A stretch of 64,000 bases of DNA from Pseudonocardia sp. MH-G8 (GCF_002262885.1 NZ_NKYF01000023.1:92299-156298); one strand, 5' to 3'; shown: positions 41,925-50,504, counted from the stretch's first letter. Numbers and translations are program-made. Notes: generated by a model from the letters alone, not told the origin.

Positions 41925-43058
41925 GTGCGGGTGACCGGGAGGGACGAGGACTGCGGGCAGGGTCGCGGCGGTGTCGTGCTCGTCGTCGCGGTCGGGATCC
42001 TCGCCGCCCTGACCCTCGTGTCGCGGTTCGACGACAGCGCGGCGCGCGGGCTGCTGGCCCTCGACGTCACCGTCGCCGTGCTCGCCTGCGCATCGCTGCC
42101 GCTGCTGCTGCGCAGGCCGGTGCCGGTGGTGCTCGTGCTCGCGGTCCTGGCGGCGATCTCCCCGGTCGCGACGCCACCGGCCACCTGCGCCGTCGTGCTC
42201 GTGGCGCAACGCCGCCCGCTGGTCGTGGCCATCGCCGCCGGTGCCGCGGGGTTCGCGGGCCACGCCCTCCAGGGGCTCTGGCGCCCCACGGCCGGCCTGG
42301 ACTTCGAGTGGTGGCTGGTACTGGCCCTTGCGGCGCACGCGGCGCTGGTGGCCTGGGGCGCGCTCCTCGCCTCGCTGCGCGAGCGGGCCCGGCGCGCCGA
42401 GGCCGAGCAGGCGCAACGGGTAGCCGCCGCCCGCACCCACGAGCGCACGCTCATCGCCCGGGAGATGCACGACGTGCTCGCCCACCGGCTCTCCCTGGTG
42501 GCGGCCTCTGCCGGGGCCTTGGAGTACCGGCCCGACGCCCCGCCCGAGAAGATCGCGCGGGCGGCCGGTGTGGTGCGCGCCGGCGTGCACCAGGCGCTCG
42601 AGGAGTTGCGCGAGGTCATCGGCGTCCTGCGCGCCGACGGCACCGACCCCGCGACCGACCGCCCGCAGCCGGTGCTCGCCGACCTGCCCGCGCTGCTCGC
42701 CGAATCCCGCGACGTCGGCGTGGACGTGCGGGTCGACGACCGCATCCCGGACGCGGCCGCCGTCCCCGACATCGCCGGGCGCACCGCGTACCGGATCGTG
42801 CAGGAGGGCCTGACCAACGCCCGCAAGCACGCACCGGGCGCCGCCGCGCACGTGCTGCTCGAGGGCGGGCCCGGTGACGGGCTGCTGATCGAGGTGCGCA
42901 ACCCGCTGCCCGGTGGACCGCCCGCGGCACCGCCCGGCAGCGGCACCGGCCTCGTCGGGCTGGCCGAGCGCGCCCAGCTGGCCGGCGGCACCCTCGGCCA
43001 CGAGATCACCCCTGGTGGGGAATTCCGGCTGCACGCCGCACTACCGTGGCCGCCGTGA
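41925..43058 (+). CDS. NarL-type sensor histidine kinase
   Basis: 377-residue membrane sensor. Residues about 18-165 form several hydrophobic helices. The HisKA_3 motif LIAREMHDVLAHRLSLV carries the phospho-acceptor His (about residue 180). A HATPase_c domain with NARKHAPGA (N box) and GTGLVGLAERAQLAGGTL (G box) ends the protein. The response regulator GTG overlaps its stop (GTGA). No obvious ligand domain, so the signal may be membrane state. Together they resemble LiaS/DesK-like systems linked to ABC exporters, and an ABC-2 exporter follows. Confidence 0.93.
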   Translation: MRVTGRDEDCGQGRGGVVLVVAVGILAALTLVSRFDDSAARGLLALDVTVAVLACASLPLLLRRPVPVVLVLAVLAAISPVATPPATCAVVLVAQRRPLVVAIAAGAAGFAGHALQGLWRPTAGLDFEWWLVLALAAHAALVAWGALLASLRERARRAEAEQAQRVAAARTHERTLIAREMHDVLAHRLSLVAASAGALEYRPDAPPEKIARAAGVVRAGVHQALEELREVIGVLRADGTDPATDRPQPVLADLPALLAESRDVGVDVRVDDRIPDAAAVPDIAGRTAYRIVQEGLTNARKHAPGAAAHVLLEGGPGDGLLIEVRNPLPGGPPAAPPGSGTGLVGLAERAQLAGGTLGHEITPGGEFRLHAALPWPP

Positions 43059-43702
43059 GCCTCCGCGTGCTGGTCGTCGACGACGACCCGCTGGTGCGCG
43101 GGGCCCTGACGATGATGCTGGACGGCGCCGACGGCATCGCGGTCGTCGGCGAGGCGGGTGACGGCGACGAGGTGCCGCCCATCGTCGACGCGCACGCGCC
43201 CCACGTCGTGCTGATGGACCTGCGGATGCCGCGGGTCAACGGGATCGTGGCCACCCAACGGCTGCGGGCACGCCCACGGCCCCCGGAGGTGATCGTGCTG
43301 ACCACGTTCGACACCGACGAGAACGTGGTGCGCGCGCTGCGCGCTGGTGCGAGCGGCTTCCTGCTCAAGGACACACCGCCGCCGCAGATCGTCGAGGCGG
43401 TCCGCCGGGTCGCCGCGGGCGAGCCGATCCTGTCGCCGGCCGTCACCCGGCGGCTGATGGCCCGGGTCACCGCGGAGGCGGGCGACGCCGACCGCGCGGC
43501 CCGCACCCTGCGCGCCCTGAGCCCGCGCGAGCACGAGGTGGCGCTCGAGCTGGCCCGCGGCCGGTCGAACGCCGAGATCGCCGCCGGCCTCGGCATGACC
43601 GTGGCCACCGTCAAGGCGCACGTGTCGCACGTGCTCACGAAGCTGGACCTGGGCAACCGCACGCAGGTCGCGCTCCTCGTGCACGACGCCGGCCTCGCCT
43701 GA
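43055..43702 (+). CDS. LuxR/NarL family response regulator
   Basis: 215-residue regulator: receiver domain VLVVDDDPLVRGALTMML with phospho-acceptor Asp in VVLMDLRMP (about residue 53) and Lys in FLLKDTPP, and a C-terminal LuxR helix-turn-helix LSPREHEVALELARGRSNAEIAAGLGMTVATVKAHVSHVLTKL. Partner of the coupled histidine kinase. Probable targets are the ABC-2 exporter just downstream and the divergent membrane genes, by position only. Confidence 0.95.
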   Translation: MSLRVLVVDDDPLVRGALTMMLDGADGIAVVGEAGDGDEVPPIVDAHAPHVVLMDLRMPRVNGIVATQRLRARPRPPEVIVLTTFDTDENVVRALRAGASGFLLKDTPPPQIVEAVRRVAAGEPILSPAVTRRLMARVTAEAGDADRAARTLRALSPREHEVALELARGRSNAEIAAGLGMTVATVKAHVSHVLTKLDLGNRTQVALLVHDAGLA

Positions 43703-43738
43703 GGCGCCGGAGACCGGAAAACCGGTTGCGGGGGGCCG

Positions 43739-43744
43739 TAACGT
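43739..43744 (+). promoter_or_regulatory. Predicted -10 box (TAACGT) before the ABC-2 exporter operon
   Basis: TAACGT ends eight bases before the GTG at 43753. A CCGGAAAACCGG palindrome (43714-43725) lies just upstream and could be a regulator site. Confidence 0.4.
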
Positions 43745-43752
43745 CGACCGAC

Positions 43753-44538
43753 GTGCTCAGGCCCTACCTCCGCCTGGTCAGGGCAGGCTTCCGCCGCCAC
43801 TCCACCTACCTCGCCGCAAGCCTCGCCGGTCTGTTCACCAACACCGTCTTCGGGCTCCTGCGGGTCGCTGTGCTGCTCGCCGTCGTCGGGGAGACCGGCA
43901 GCGCCGCGGGCTACGACGCGGCCGACACCGGCACGTTCGTCTGGCTGGGGCAGGGGCTGCTCGCGGTGGTCCTGCTCTGGCCGGACCGGGAGCTCGCCCT
44001 GCGCGTGCGGTCCGGGGACATCGCCGTCGACCTCTCCCGGCCCTGGAACCTGCAGGTGGCGCTCCTGGCGCAGGACCTCGGCCGCGCGGGGCACGCCGTG
44101 CTGGTCCGGCTCGCCCCGCCGGTGGCGTTCGGCGCGCTCGTGCTGCCGTTCCGCTGGCCGGAGAACCCGTGGTCGGTGCTGCTCTTCGCGGTGTCGACCG
44201 CCCTCGCGGTGGTGATCAGCTTCGCGATGCGGTTCCTCCTCGACCTCACCACGTTCTGGCTGCTCGACTCCCGCGGCGTCGCCACCGTCTACGCCTCCGC
44301 CACGGGTGTGCTGTGCGGGTTGACGGTCCCCCTCGCCTTCTTCTCCGACACCCTGCGGATCACGCTCTACGCCACGCCGTTCCCGGCCATGCTGCAGACA
44401 CCGATCGATGTGTTCAGCGAGCGCGGGAACCCGGTCGCCCTGCTCGCCCACCAGGCACTCTGGGCCGCCGTGGCGCTGGCCGCGGGGCAGCTCGTCCTCG
44501 CACGGGCCACCCGCAAGCTGGTGGTGCAGGGTGGCTGA
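43753..44538 (+). CDS. ABC-2 type transporter permease (ABC exporter subunit 1)
   Basis: 261-residue six-helix permease of the ABC-2 family found as pairs with a DrrA-like ATPase. It has TYLAASLAGLFTNTVFGLLRVAVL, ELALRVRSGDIAVDLSRPWNLQ (the conserved cytoplasmic loop), and ATVYASATGVLCGLTVPLAFFSDTL. Length and pattern match the 'ABC transporter permease' partners of the DUF990-like pair. GTG 43753 with a -10 box before it. The next permease gene overlaps its end by eight bases. Confidence 0.88.
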   Translation: MLRPYLRLVRAGFRRHSTYLAASLAGLFTNTVFGLLRVAVLLAVVGETGSAAGYDAADTGTFVWLGQGLLAVVLLWPDRELALRVRSGDIAVDLSRPWNLQVALLAQDLGRAGHAVLVRLAPPVAFGALVLPFRWPENPWSVLLFAVSTALAVVISFAMRFLLDLTTFWLLDSRGVATVYASATGVLCGLTVPLAFFSDTLRITLYATPFPAMLQTPIDVFSERGNPVALLAHQALWAAVALAAGQLVLARATRKLVVQGG

Positions 44539-45334
44539 CCGCACTCCCGTCTACTTGCGGATCCTCGGCTCCCGCGTGCGCAGCCAGCTCGCCTACCCCG
44601 TGTCGTTCGGCCTCGACGTCCTCGGGCAGGCACTCGCCCAGGCCGGCGAGCTGGTCGTGATCCTCGCCGTGTTCGCCCAGGTCGAGACACTGGGTGGCTT
44701 CGCCCGCGACGAGGTCCTGCTGATCTACGCGCTCTCCGGGATCGCGTTCGGGCTCGCCGACCTCGCCGTCGGGCAGCTCGACGAACTGCCCCGCTGGATC
44801 CGCACCGGTGAGCTGGACGTGCTGCTGGCACGGCCGCTCGGGGTGCTCCCCCAGCTCGTCACGAGCGACCTGCAGCTGCGCCGGCTCGGCCGGGTGGCCG
44901 TCGGCGTGATCGTGCTCGTCGCGGTGCTCGCCCAGGGGCAGGTGGAGCCGACCCCGCTGAACACACTGCTCGTCCTGGTCACGCCCCTCATCGGCGCGAC
45001 GATCACCAGCTCGATCTGGGTGGCGACCTGCGCGGTGTCGTTCTGGGTCGTCGAGGGCCGCGAGCTGGCCAACGCGTTCACCTACGGTTCCACCCTCACG
45101 ACCGCCTACCCGATCACCGTGTTCGGCCCCTGGCTGCGCCGCCTGCTGTGCTATGCCGTGCCGTCCGCGTTCGTCGCGTACTTCCCGACCCTCGCGCTGC
45201 TCGACCGCCCCGACCCGCTGGGGTTGCCGCACGCCCTGCGCTACGCCTCGCCACTCGTCGCCGTCGCCGCCGTGGCCGTGGCGGCGCTCGTCTGGCGCAC
45301 CGCCGTCCGCCACTACCAGGGAACCGGATCATGA
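44531..45334 (+). CDS. ABC-2 type transporter permease (ABC exporter subunit 2)
   Basis: 267-residue permease, paralogous to its upstream partner: YLRILGSRVRSQLAYPVSFGLDVLGQALAQ, LPRWIRTGELDVLLARPLGVLPQL (the same R-x-G-E-L-D loop), and FTYGSTLTTAYPITVF. The two permeases form the heterodimeric membrane channel. GTG start overlaps the preceding gene; its stop overlaps the ATPase ATG (ATGA). Confidence 0.9.
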   Translation: MADRTPVYLRILGSRVRSQLAYPVSFGLDVLGQALAQAGELVVILAVFAQVETLGGFARDEVLLIYALSGIAFGLADLAVGQLDELPRWIRTGELDVLLARPLGVLPQLVTSDLQLRRLGRVAVGVIVLVAVLAQGQVEPTPLNTLLVLVTPLIGATITSSIWVATCAVSFWVVEGRELANAFTYGSTLTTAYPITVFGPWLRRLLCYAVPSAFVAYFPTLALLDRPDPLGLPHALRYASPLVAVAAVAVAALVWRTAVRHYQGTGS

Positions 45335-46350
45335 CCGCTGCTGCGGAGCCCGTTGTCGAAGTCGAGAACCTGCGTCGGGAGTTCACCGTCGGCCGCCGTC
45401 GCGCTGGGCGCCGTGTCGTCGCGGTGAGCGACGTCGACCTGCACATCGCGGCCGGTGAGGCCGTGGGCTTCCTCGGTCCGAACGGAGCCGGCAAGTCGAC
45501 GACGATCAAGATGCTCACCGGGATCCTCGTCCCGACGGCGGGCCGGGTGCGGGTCTGCGGGCTCGAGCCCGCCAGGCAGCGCCGCGAGCTCGCCCGCCAC
45601 CTCGGCGTCGTCTTCGGGCAGCGCAGCCAGCTGTGGTGGGACCTGCCGTTGCGCGACAGCTTCGCGCTGCTGGGAGCGATCCACCGCGTCCCGGATCCGG
45701 AGCACCGCGTGCGGCTGGAGCGCTGCGTCGACGTGCTGCAGCTCGGCCCGTTCCTGGACGTGCCGGTCCGGCAGCTCTCCCTGGGCCAGCGGATGCGCGG
45801 CGAGGTCACCGCGGCCCTGCTCCACGGCCCGCGCCTGCTGGTGCTCGACGAACCGACCGTCGGGCTCGACCTGGTGAGCAAGGAACGGCTGCGCACGTTC
45901 CTGCAGGAGGTCAACCTGGTCGACGGCGTGACGATCCTGCTCACCACGCACGACCTGCCCGACGTCGAGCGGCTCTGCCGTCGGGTCGTCGTCATCGACT
46001 GCGACCCACGGCTGCGCGACGACGGCTGGCGCGGTCCTCGCGATGCCGAGATGAGCGGCGGCCGGGTGGTCGCCGACGACGCCATCGACGCGTTGCGCAC
46101 CCGCTCCGGCGGCGCCCGCGAGGTCGTGGTCGAGCTGGTGGCACCCGCCGCGCCGCTGTCCGACCTGCCCGGGGTGGCCGAGGTCCGGGTGGAGGCCGAC
46201 GGCCTGCGCCAACGGCTGGTGTTCGCGCCGGGCGACACCACCGCCGCCGCGCTGATCGCCGCGGTCGCAGCGCGGGTGGAGCTGCGCGACGTCTCCGTCG
46301 TCGAGCCGTCCATCGAGGACCTCGTCCGCACGCTCTACGCCCCGCCGTGA
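45331..46350 (+). CDS. ABC exporter ATP-binding protein
   Basis: 339-residue DrrA-type ATPase: Walker A GPNGAGKST, Q-loop GQRSQLWWDLP, signature LSLGQRMRGEV, Walker B LLVLDEPTVGLD and H-loop TTHDLPDVERLC, followed by a C-terminal extension of about 100 residues. It drives the two ABC-2 permeases. No substrate is evident. The stop codon lies inside a hairpin shared with the convergent DUF2252 gene. Confidence 0.94.
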   Translation: MTAAAEPVVEVENLRREFTVGRRRAGRRVVAVSDVDLHIAAGEAVGFLGPNGAGKSTTIKMLTGILVPTAGRVRVCGLEPARQRRELARHLGVVFGQRSQLWWDLPLRDSFALLGAIHRVPDPEHRVRLERCVDVLQLGPFLDVPVRQLSLGQRMRGEVTAALLHGPRLLVLDEPTVGLDLVSKERLRTFLQEVNLVDGVTILLTTHDLPDVERLCRRVVVIDCDPRLRDDGWRGPRDAEMSGGRVVADDAIDALRTRSGGAREVVVELVAPAAPLSDLPGVAEVRVEADGLRQRLVFAPGDTTAAALIAAVAARVELRDVSVVEPSIEDLVRTLYAPP

Positions 46351-46388
46351 GTGGATACGGGTGCTCCCGCACCCCTGTATCCACTCAC
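46347..46388. terminator. Bidirectional hairpin containing both stop codons
   Basis: GTGAGTGGATAC (46347-46358) pairs with GTATCCACTCAC (46377-46388), with further pairing of GGGTGC and GCACCC inside. The stem includes the TGA of the ABC ATPase gene (46348-46350) and the TGA of the convergent DUF2252 gene (46387-46385), so the genes end 34 bases apart within one element. Confidence 0.75.
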
Positions 46389-47698
46389 GGCCCGACGGAT
46401 GCGGCCACTCCCGGGATCCGCCCGTGCCGGAACGCGTCGACGAACAGGGCGTGGTCGGCCCGCACCTGCGCCGCGTACTCGTGGGCGAACTCCACCACCC
46501 ACGCGACGAACTCGTCCTCCCGCCCGGACACGACCTGCATGATCGCTTCTTCCGTCTGGAACGGGACCAGCGAGTCGTCGGAGTCGGAGTCGGCGACGCA
46601 GTGCACCTTCGCGGTCGCCCGGCCCAGCGAGTCCACCACCGGCGCGATCTCCGCCGGTTCGGTGAGCTCCGACCAGTCCAGGTCCGCCTCGTACGGCGAC
46701 ACCTCGCTCACGACGAACCCCACGCCGGACAGGTCGGTCCAGCCCAGCAGCGGGTCGGCGTGGGCCTGCAGCGCCCGCTGGGAGACCGCCGTGCGGTGCC
46801 CGTGGTGCCGGAACGCGCCCGCGACCGCCGGGTCGGTCACCACCCGCGACGGCGCCGCGACGTTGCCCTGCTTCATCGACAGCACCACGTCGTTGTCCAG
46901 CGCCTGGTTGTAGCCCTCGATCAGCACCGTGTACGCGGGCAGGCCCGCGCTGCCGATGCCGAACCCGGAGCGGCCCGCCACGTCCTTCACCGTGTAGGCC
47001 ACCCCGCGCTGCCGCTTGGCCGGCGGGATCGACTCCAGGTAGCGCTCGAACGCGTCCGTGACCGCGGTGCGCTCGGCGTCCTCGAGGCGCCGCAGGCCCG
47101 GCACCTCGCGCAGCACCCGGTCGAAGCCCTCCGTCTCGGTGATGCCGTCCAGCAACCCCACGCGGGTGCGCAGCTTCGCCAGCTCCAGCACCTGGTGGAC
47201 GGCACCCTCGGTGGTGTTCAGGCGCAACGAGAAGCTGCGGTCGTCGGCCTGGTCGACGAAGGTCCGCACCTGGTCCAGGTAGGAGCGCGCGTAGCGCTGC
47301 ACCAGGATCGTGATGTCGTCGTCGGAGATCGCCTTGCGCCAGCCCAGCAGGGCCATGCTCGCCGCGAACCGGGTGACGTCCCAGGTGAAGTGCCCGATGT
47401 AGGCCTCGTCGAAGTCGTTCACGTCGAAGATCAGCACGCCGTCGCCGTCCATGTACGTGCCGAAGTTCTCCGCGTGCAGGTCGCCCTGGATCCAGATCCG
47501 GCTGGTCCGCTCGTCCGCCCACGGGTCGTCCCGGAGCGCGACGTCGGCGTAGAACAGGCACGCGCTGCCGCGGTAGAAGGCGAACGGATCGGCCGCCATC
47601 TTGCGGAACTTCGTCCGGAACGCAGCCGGGTCAGCCGTCATCAGGTCGGAGAAGGCGTCGACGAGGGTGGCCACGATCCGTTCCGAGCGGTCGGTCAT
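46385..47698 (-). CDS. DUF2252 family protein (kinase-like fold)
   Basis: 437-residue protein of the DUF2252 family, distant relatives of protein-kinase-like folds. Motifs seen are FRTKFRKMAADPFAFYRGSACLFY, IWIQGDLHAENFGTY (the HxD/N-like loop), FDVNDFDEAYIGHFTWDVTRFAAS, and VKDVAGRSGFGIGSAGLPAY. Function unknown. ATG 47698; a CATGAT box lies six bases before it. Its end lies in a hairpin. Confidence 0.93.
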   Translation of the reverse strand: MTDRSERIVATLVDAFSDLMTADPAAFRTKFRKMAADPFAFYRGSACLFYADVALRDDPWADERTSRIWIQGDLHAENFGTYMDGDGVLIFDVNDFDEAYIGHFTWDVTRFAASMALLGWRKAISDDDITILVQRYARSYLDQVRTFVDQADDRSFSLRLNTTEGAVHQVLELAKLRTRVGLLDGITETEGFDRVLREVPGLRRLEDAERTAVTDAFERYLESIPPAKRQRGVAYTVKDVAGRSGFGIGSAGLPAYTVLIEGYNQALDNDVVLSMKQGNVAAPSRVVTDPAVAGAFRHHGHRTAVSQRALQAHADPLLGWTDLSGVGFVVSEVSPYEADLDWSELTEPAEIAPVVDSLGRATAKVHCVADSDSDDSLVPFQTEEAIMQVVSGREDEFVAWVVEFAHEYAAQVRADHALFVDAFRHGRIPGVAASVGP

Positions 47699-47716
47699 GA
47701 CCCGATCATGCCTGCG

Positions 47717-48013
47717 TCAGCCTCCGTTGAGCAGGCTCGCTGTGATCGTCATCGCCAGCGCGGAGATGACGACGCCGAGGCCGCCGTAGCAGAGCACGTC
47801 CACGGGGCGGCTGCGGATCGCGAGCAGCCCGACCCGGTCGGTGGGCAGCAGCACCCGCAGCACGGCGGCCACGATCAGCGCGCCGCCGAGCAGCACCGCG
47901 CCTTCCCTCCAGTGCTGGGTGAGGGTCCTGACCATGCCCGCGGCCGCGATGAGCAGCACGAACGTCAGCGGTGCGTGCACCGGAAGCCGCGAGCGCAGGT
48001 CCGACACCGTCAT
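47717..48013 (-). CDS. DUF3017 membrane protein
   Basis: 98-residue protein with three hydrophobic helices (LTFVLLIAAAGMVRTL, GGALIVAAVLRVLLP, YGGLGVVISALAMTITASLL). It is the DUF3017 protein that accompanies folD in many actinobacteria, and its ATG overlaps the folD stop by four bases (ATGA). Function unknown. Neighbour DUF2252 lies 18 bases further downstream on the other side. Confidence 0.9.
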   Translation of the reverse strand: MTVSDLRSRLPVHAPLTFVLLIAAAGMVRTLTQHWREGAVLLGGALIVAAVLRVLLPTDRVGLLAIRSRPVDVLCYGGLGVVISALAMTITASLLNGG

Positions 48014-48864
48014 CCCCCAGCTGCCCGTTCGGCTGCTTCCACCACGTTCGTCAGCAGCATCGCCCGCGTCATCGGGCCGACGCCACCTGGCATCGGGGCC
48101 AGCAGCCCGGCCACCTCGGCCACCTCGGGCGCGACGTCGCCGACCAGGCCGATGTCCGTACGCGTGACGCCGACGTCGAGCACCGCGGCACCCGGAGCGA
48201 CCATGTCCGCGGTGATCAGTCCCTGCACGCCGGCAGCGGCCACCACCACGTCGGCGCGGCGCACCTCGGCGGCCAGGTCCTTCGTGCCGGTGTGGCAGAG
48301 CGTCACGGTGGCGTTCTCGGAGCGGCGGGTGAGCAGCAGCCCGAGCGGGCGACCCACCGTCACGCCGCGGCCGACCACGGTGACGCGCGCGCCCTTCAGG
48401 TCGACCCCGTAGCGCCGGCACAGCTCGACGATCCCGCGCGGCGTGCACGGCAGCGGTCCCGGCTCGCCGAGCACGAGCCGCCCGAGGCTCACCGGCGCGA
48501 GCCCGTCGGCATCCTTCAGCGGGTCGATCCGCTCCAGCGCCGCTCCGGAGTCGAGACCCTTCGGCAGCGGCAGCTGCACGATGAACCCGGTGCAGGCGGG
48601 GTCGGCGTTGAGCTCGTCGATGGCCCGCTCGACGTCGGCCTGGCTCGCGTCGGCCGGCAGCTCCCGCTGGATCGAGGTGATCCCGACCTTGGCGCAGTCG
48701 CGGTGCTTGCCCCGCACGTAGGAGTGCGAGCCCGGGTCGTCGCCGACGAGCAGCGTGCCCAGCCCCGGCGCGACGCCCGCAGCCTGCAGCTTCTCGACCC
48801 GCCCCGCCAGCTCGCCCAGGATCTCCTGCAGCGTGGCCTTGCCGTCCATCACCGTCGCCGTCAC
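48010..48864 (-). CDS. folD: Methylenetetrahydrofolate dehydrogenase / cyclohydrolase
   Basis: Bifunctional FolD making 10-formyl-THF for purine synthesis. 284 residues. It has PGLGTLLVGDDPGSHSYVRGKHRDCAKVGI (catalytic Tyr and Lys), GFIVQLPLPKGLDS, DPLKDADGLAPVSLGRLVLGEPG, VVGRGVTVGRPLGLLL, and LLAPMPGGVGPMTRAMLLTN. The GTG at 48864 is nine bases after GGGAGG and begins VTATVMDGKA, matching family N-termini; the ATG at 48873 sits directly on the GGGAGG. Downstream DUF3017 is coupled. Confidence 0.95.
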   Translation of the reverse strand: MTATVMDGKATLQEILGELAGRVEKLQAAGVAPGLGTLLVGDDPGSHSYVRGKHRDCAKVGITSIQRELPADASQADVERAIDELNADPACTGFIVQLPLPKGLDSGAALERIDPLKDADGLAPVSLGRLVLGEPGPLPCTPRGIVELCRRYGVDLKGARVTVVGRGVTVGRPLGLLLTRRSENATVTLCHTGTKDLAAEVRRADVVVAAAGVQGLITADMVAPGAAVLDVGVTRTDIGLVGDVAPEVAEVAGLLAPMPGGVGPMTRAMLLTNVVEAAERAAGG

Positions 48865-48933
48865 GGTGCCCATCCTCCCAGCCCCGGCGATGTCGTCCAT
48901 CGGCCGGTGCGCCGCCGAGGTGTGCGCCCGCCT

Positions 48934-49000
48934 CGCTCACACACCGATCGTGGTGCTCGCACACCGACTGCAGTCGGTGCGCGAGCCCAGTAGTCGGTGT
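48934..49000. repeat. Palindromic gene-end element, family B copy 1
   Basis: Region downstream of the pentapeptide gene holding the perfect palindrome CACCGACTGCAGTCGGTG (48962-48979) and flanking CACACCG / CGGTGT half-units. Positions 48940-48979 match 57493-57532 at 37 of 40 bases. It probably terminates the pentapeptide gene ahead of folD. Confidence 0.6.
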
Positions 49001-49001
49001 A

Positions 49002-49607
49002 TCAGGCGACGCGCAGGCCGTGGGCGGCGGCGAAGGCGATGGCCTGCTCGACGTCGACGGTGGCGCCGGCCAGGCCCGCCTGCACCATCGCGTCCGCGCC
49101 GAGCCGGGCGCCCCGCAGATCGGCACCTTCCAGCCGGGCGCGCAGCAGCCGCGCACCCGTGAGGTCGGCGCCCTGCAGGTCGGCCTCCCGCAGGTCGGCC
49201 TCCACGAGGTTCGCCTCGCGCAGCCGCAGTCCCGACAGGTCCGTCCTGCGCAGGTCGGCCCGGCCGAGTGCGGCCAGCGTCAGGTCGCAGTCGGTGAACG
49301 TGATCGGGCGCAGCCGGCAGTCGATCAGCGAGGTCCCCAGCAGGGAGCAGCCGCGGAACGCGGATCCGCCGAGCGTGGCCCGCACGATCGTGCACGTCCG
49401 GAACGCGCTGCCCTTGTGCACGGAGTCACCGAGGTCGGCGCCGGTGAAGTCGCACTCGTCGAATGTGCAGGACTCGGTGACCAGGCCCCGCAGGTCGGCG
49501 TCGGCGAAGCTGCAGCGCGAGAACCGGCGCCGCCGCCACGACGAGTCACCCGCCCGCACGTCGGAGAGATCGAGATCGGCGTACTCGCAATCGTCCCCGA
49601 AGTCCAC
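49002..49607 (-). CDS. Pentapeptide-repeat protein
   Basis: 201-residue protein almost wholly made of A(D/N)LxX pentapeptide repeats (for example ADLRRTDLSGLRLREANLVE, ADLREADLQGADLTGARLLR) that form a right-handed quadrilateral helix. Some relatives (Qnr, MfpA) mimic DNA and protect gyrase; that role is possible but unproven here. GTG 49607 with GGGAGGG upstream. The frame extends to 50534 only through GC bias. Flanked on both sides by inverted-repeat elements. Confidence 0.9.
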   Translation of the reverse strand: MDFGDDCEYADLDLSDVRAGDSSWRRRRFSRCSFADADLRGLVTESCTFDECDFTGADLGDSVHKGSAFRTCTIVRATLGGSAFRGCSLLGTSLIDCRLRPITFTDCDLTLAALGRADLRRTDLSGLRLREANLVEADLREADLQGADLTGARLLRARLEGADLRGARLGADAMVQAGLAGATVDVEQAIAFAAAHGLRVA

Positions 49608-49625
49608 CGGGGGACCCTCCCACGG

Positions 49626-49707
49626 CCCAGCAGCGTCACTGCACACACCCACCGTGCACTCCACACACGGCGGGCCTTGTGTGAAGTGGCTGCTGGGTGT
49701 GTGCAGT
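49626..49707. repeat. Overlapping alternative hairpins between the pentapeptide and IclR genes
   Basis: CCCAGCAGC (49626-49634) pairs with GCTGCTGGG (49689-49697), while ACTGCACACACCC (49638-49650) pairs with GGGTGTGTGCAGT (49695-49707). The two stems share bases and cannot both form. A third stem, CACTCCACAC (49657-49666) with GTGTGAAGTG (49679-49688), nests in the first. It lies downstream of the reverse IclR gene and upstream of the pentapeptide gene. Confidence 0.6.
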
Positions 49708-49720
49708 AGGCGGACCGCGA

Positions 49721-50497
49721 TCACGTCGGGCTGCGGGCGCTGATCCGGGCGGCTATGGCGCGTGCCGTGCGGCCTACCTCCGCGAGGACCGTCTCGTGCA
49801 GCTGTGCGTTCAGCTCGGATCTCGGCACGGTCACGGCGACTGCGGCGACCGGGTGGCGCGTGTGGTCGAGGACGGCCGTCGCGATCGAGACGAAACCCGG
49901 TGTCACCTCCCCCTCCTCGACGGCGTGGCCGCAACGCCGTGTCTCCGCGAGCAGCCTGCGCAGCGCCGACAGCGAACGGGGGCCCTCGTCGTGGCGGGTC
50001 ACGAAGGCGTCGGGCTGCGGGAACAGCGCCCTCACCTGGGCTGCGGGCAGGGCCGCGAGCATCGCCCGCCCGCTCGCGGTGAGGTGGGCGGGCAGCCGGA
50101 CCCCGACGTCGGTGACCAGCGGCGGGCGGCCCGGCGCGCGCTCCTCGATCACGTAGACGGCCTCCCTGCCGTGCAGCACCGCGAGGTGCGCGGTGTGCGC
50201 CGTGACGTCGACGAGCCGGGCGAGCGGCACCCGGGCCACGCGTTGCAGCGGCGCCTGCCGCGCGTATCCGGTGGCGAGCTCGTAGGCCGCCACCCCGAGG
50301 CCGTAGCGGCGCTCGTCGGAGAGGTGCACGACGAATCCCTGGTCCACCAGCGCGCCGAGCAGCTGGTACGCGGTGGATCGGGGGAGGTCGAGGTCGCGGG
50401 CGATCGCCGCGGCGGGCAGCGGACCGGCCTGCCGGGCCAGGTGGCCGAGGATCGCCAGCACCTGCTCGGCCGCGGGGACCTTCGCCGGACGGGGCAC
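49721..50497 (-). CDS. IclR family transcriptional regulator (putative hut repressor)
   Basis: 258-residue IclR protein. The winged helix is AEQVLAILGHLARQAGPLPAAAIARDLDLPRSTAYQLLGALVDQGFV. The effector domain has RPPLVTDVGVRLPAHLTASGRAMLAAL and HAVEEGEVTPGFVSIATAVLDH, both canonical. It diverges from the hut operon, and a perfect 18-base palindrome lies between the genes, so it most likely senses a histidine-pathway intermediate such as urocanate. GTG 50497 with TACGGT seven bases upstream. Confidence 0.93.
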   Translation of the reverse strand: MPRPAKVPAAEQVLAILGHLARQAGPLPAAAIARDLDLPRSTAYQLLGALVDQGFVVHLSDERRYGLGVAAYELATGYARQAPLQRVARVPLARLVDVTAHTAHLAVLHGREAVYVIEERAPGRPPLVTDVGVRLPAHLTASGRAMLAALPAAQVRALFPQPDAFVTRHDEGPRSLSALRRLLAETRRCGHAVEEGEVTPGFVSIATAVLDHTRHPVAAVAVTVPRSELNAQLHETVLAEVGRTARAIAARISARSPT

Positions 50498-50504
50498 GGC
50501 GGCG

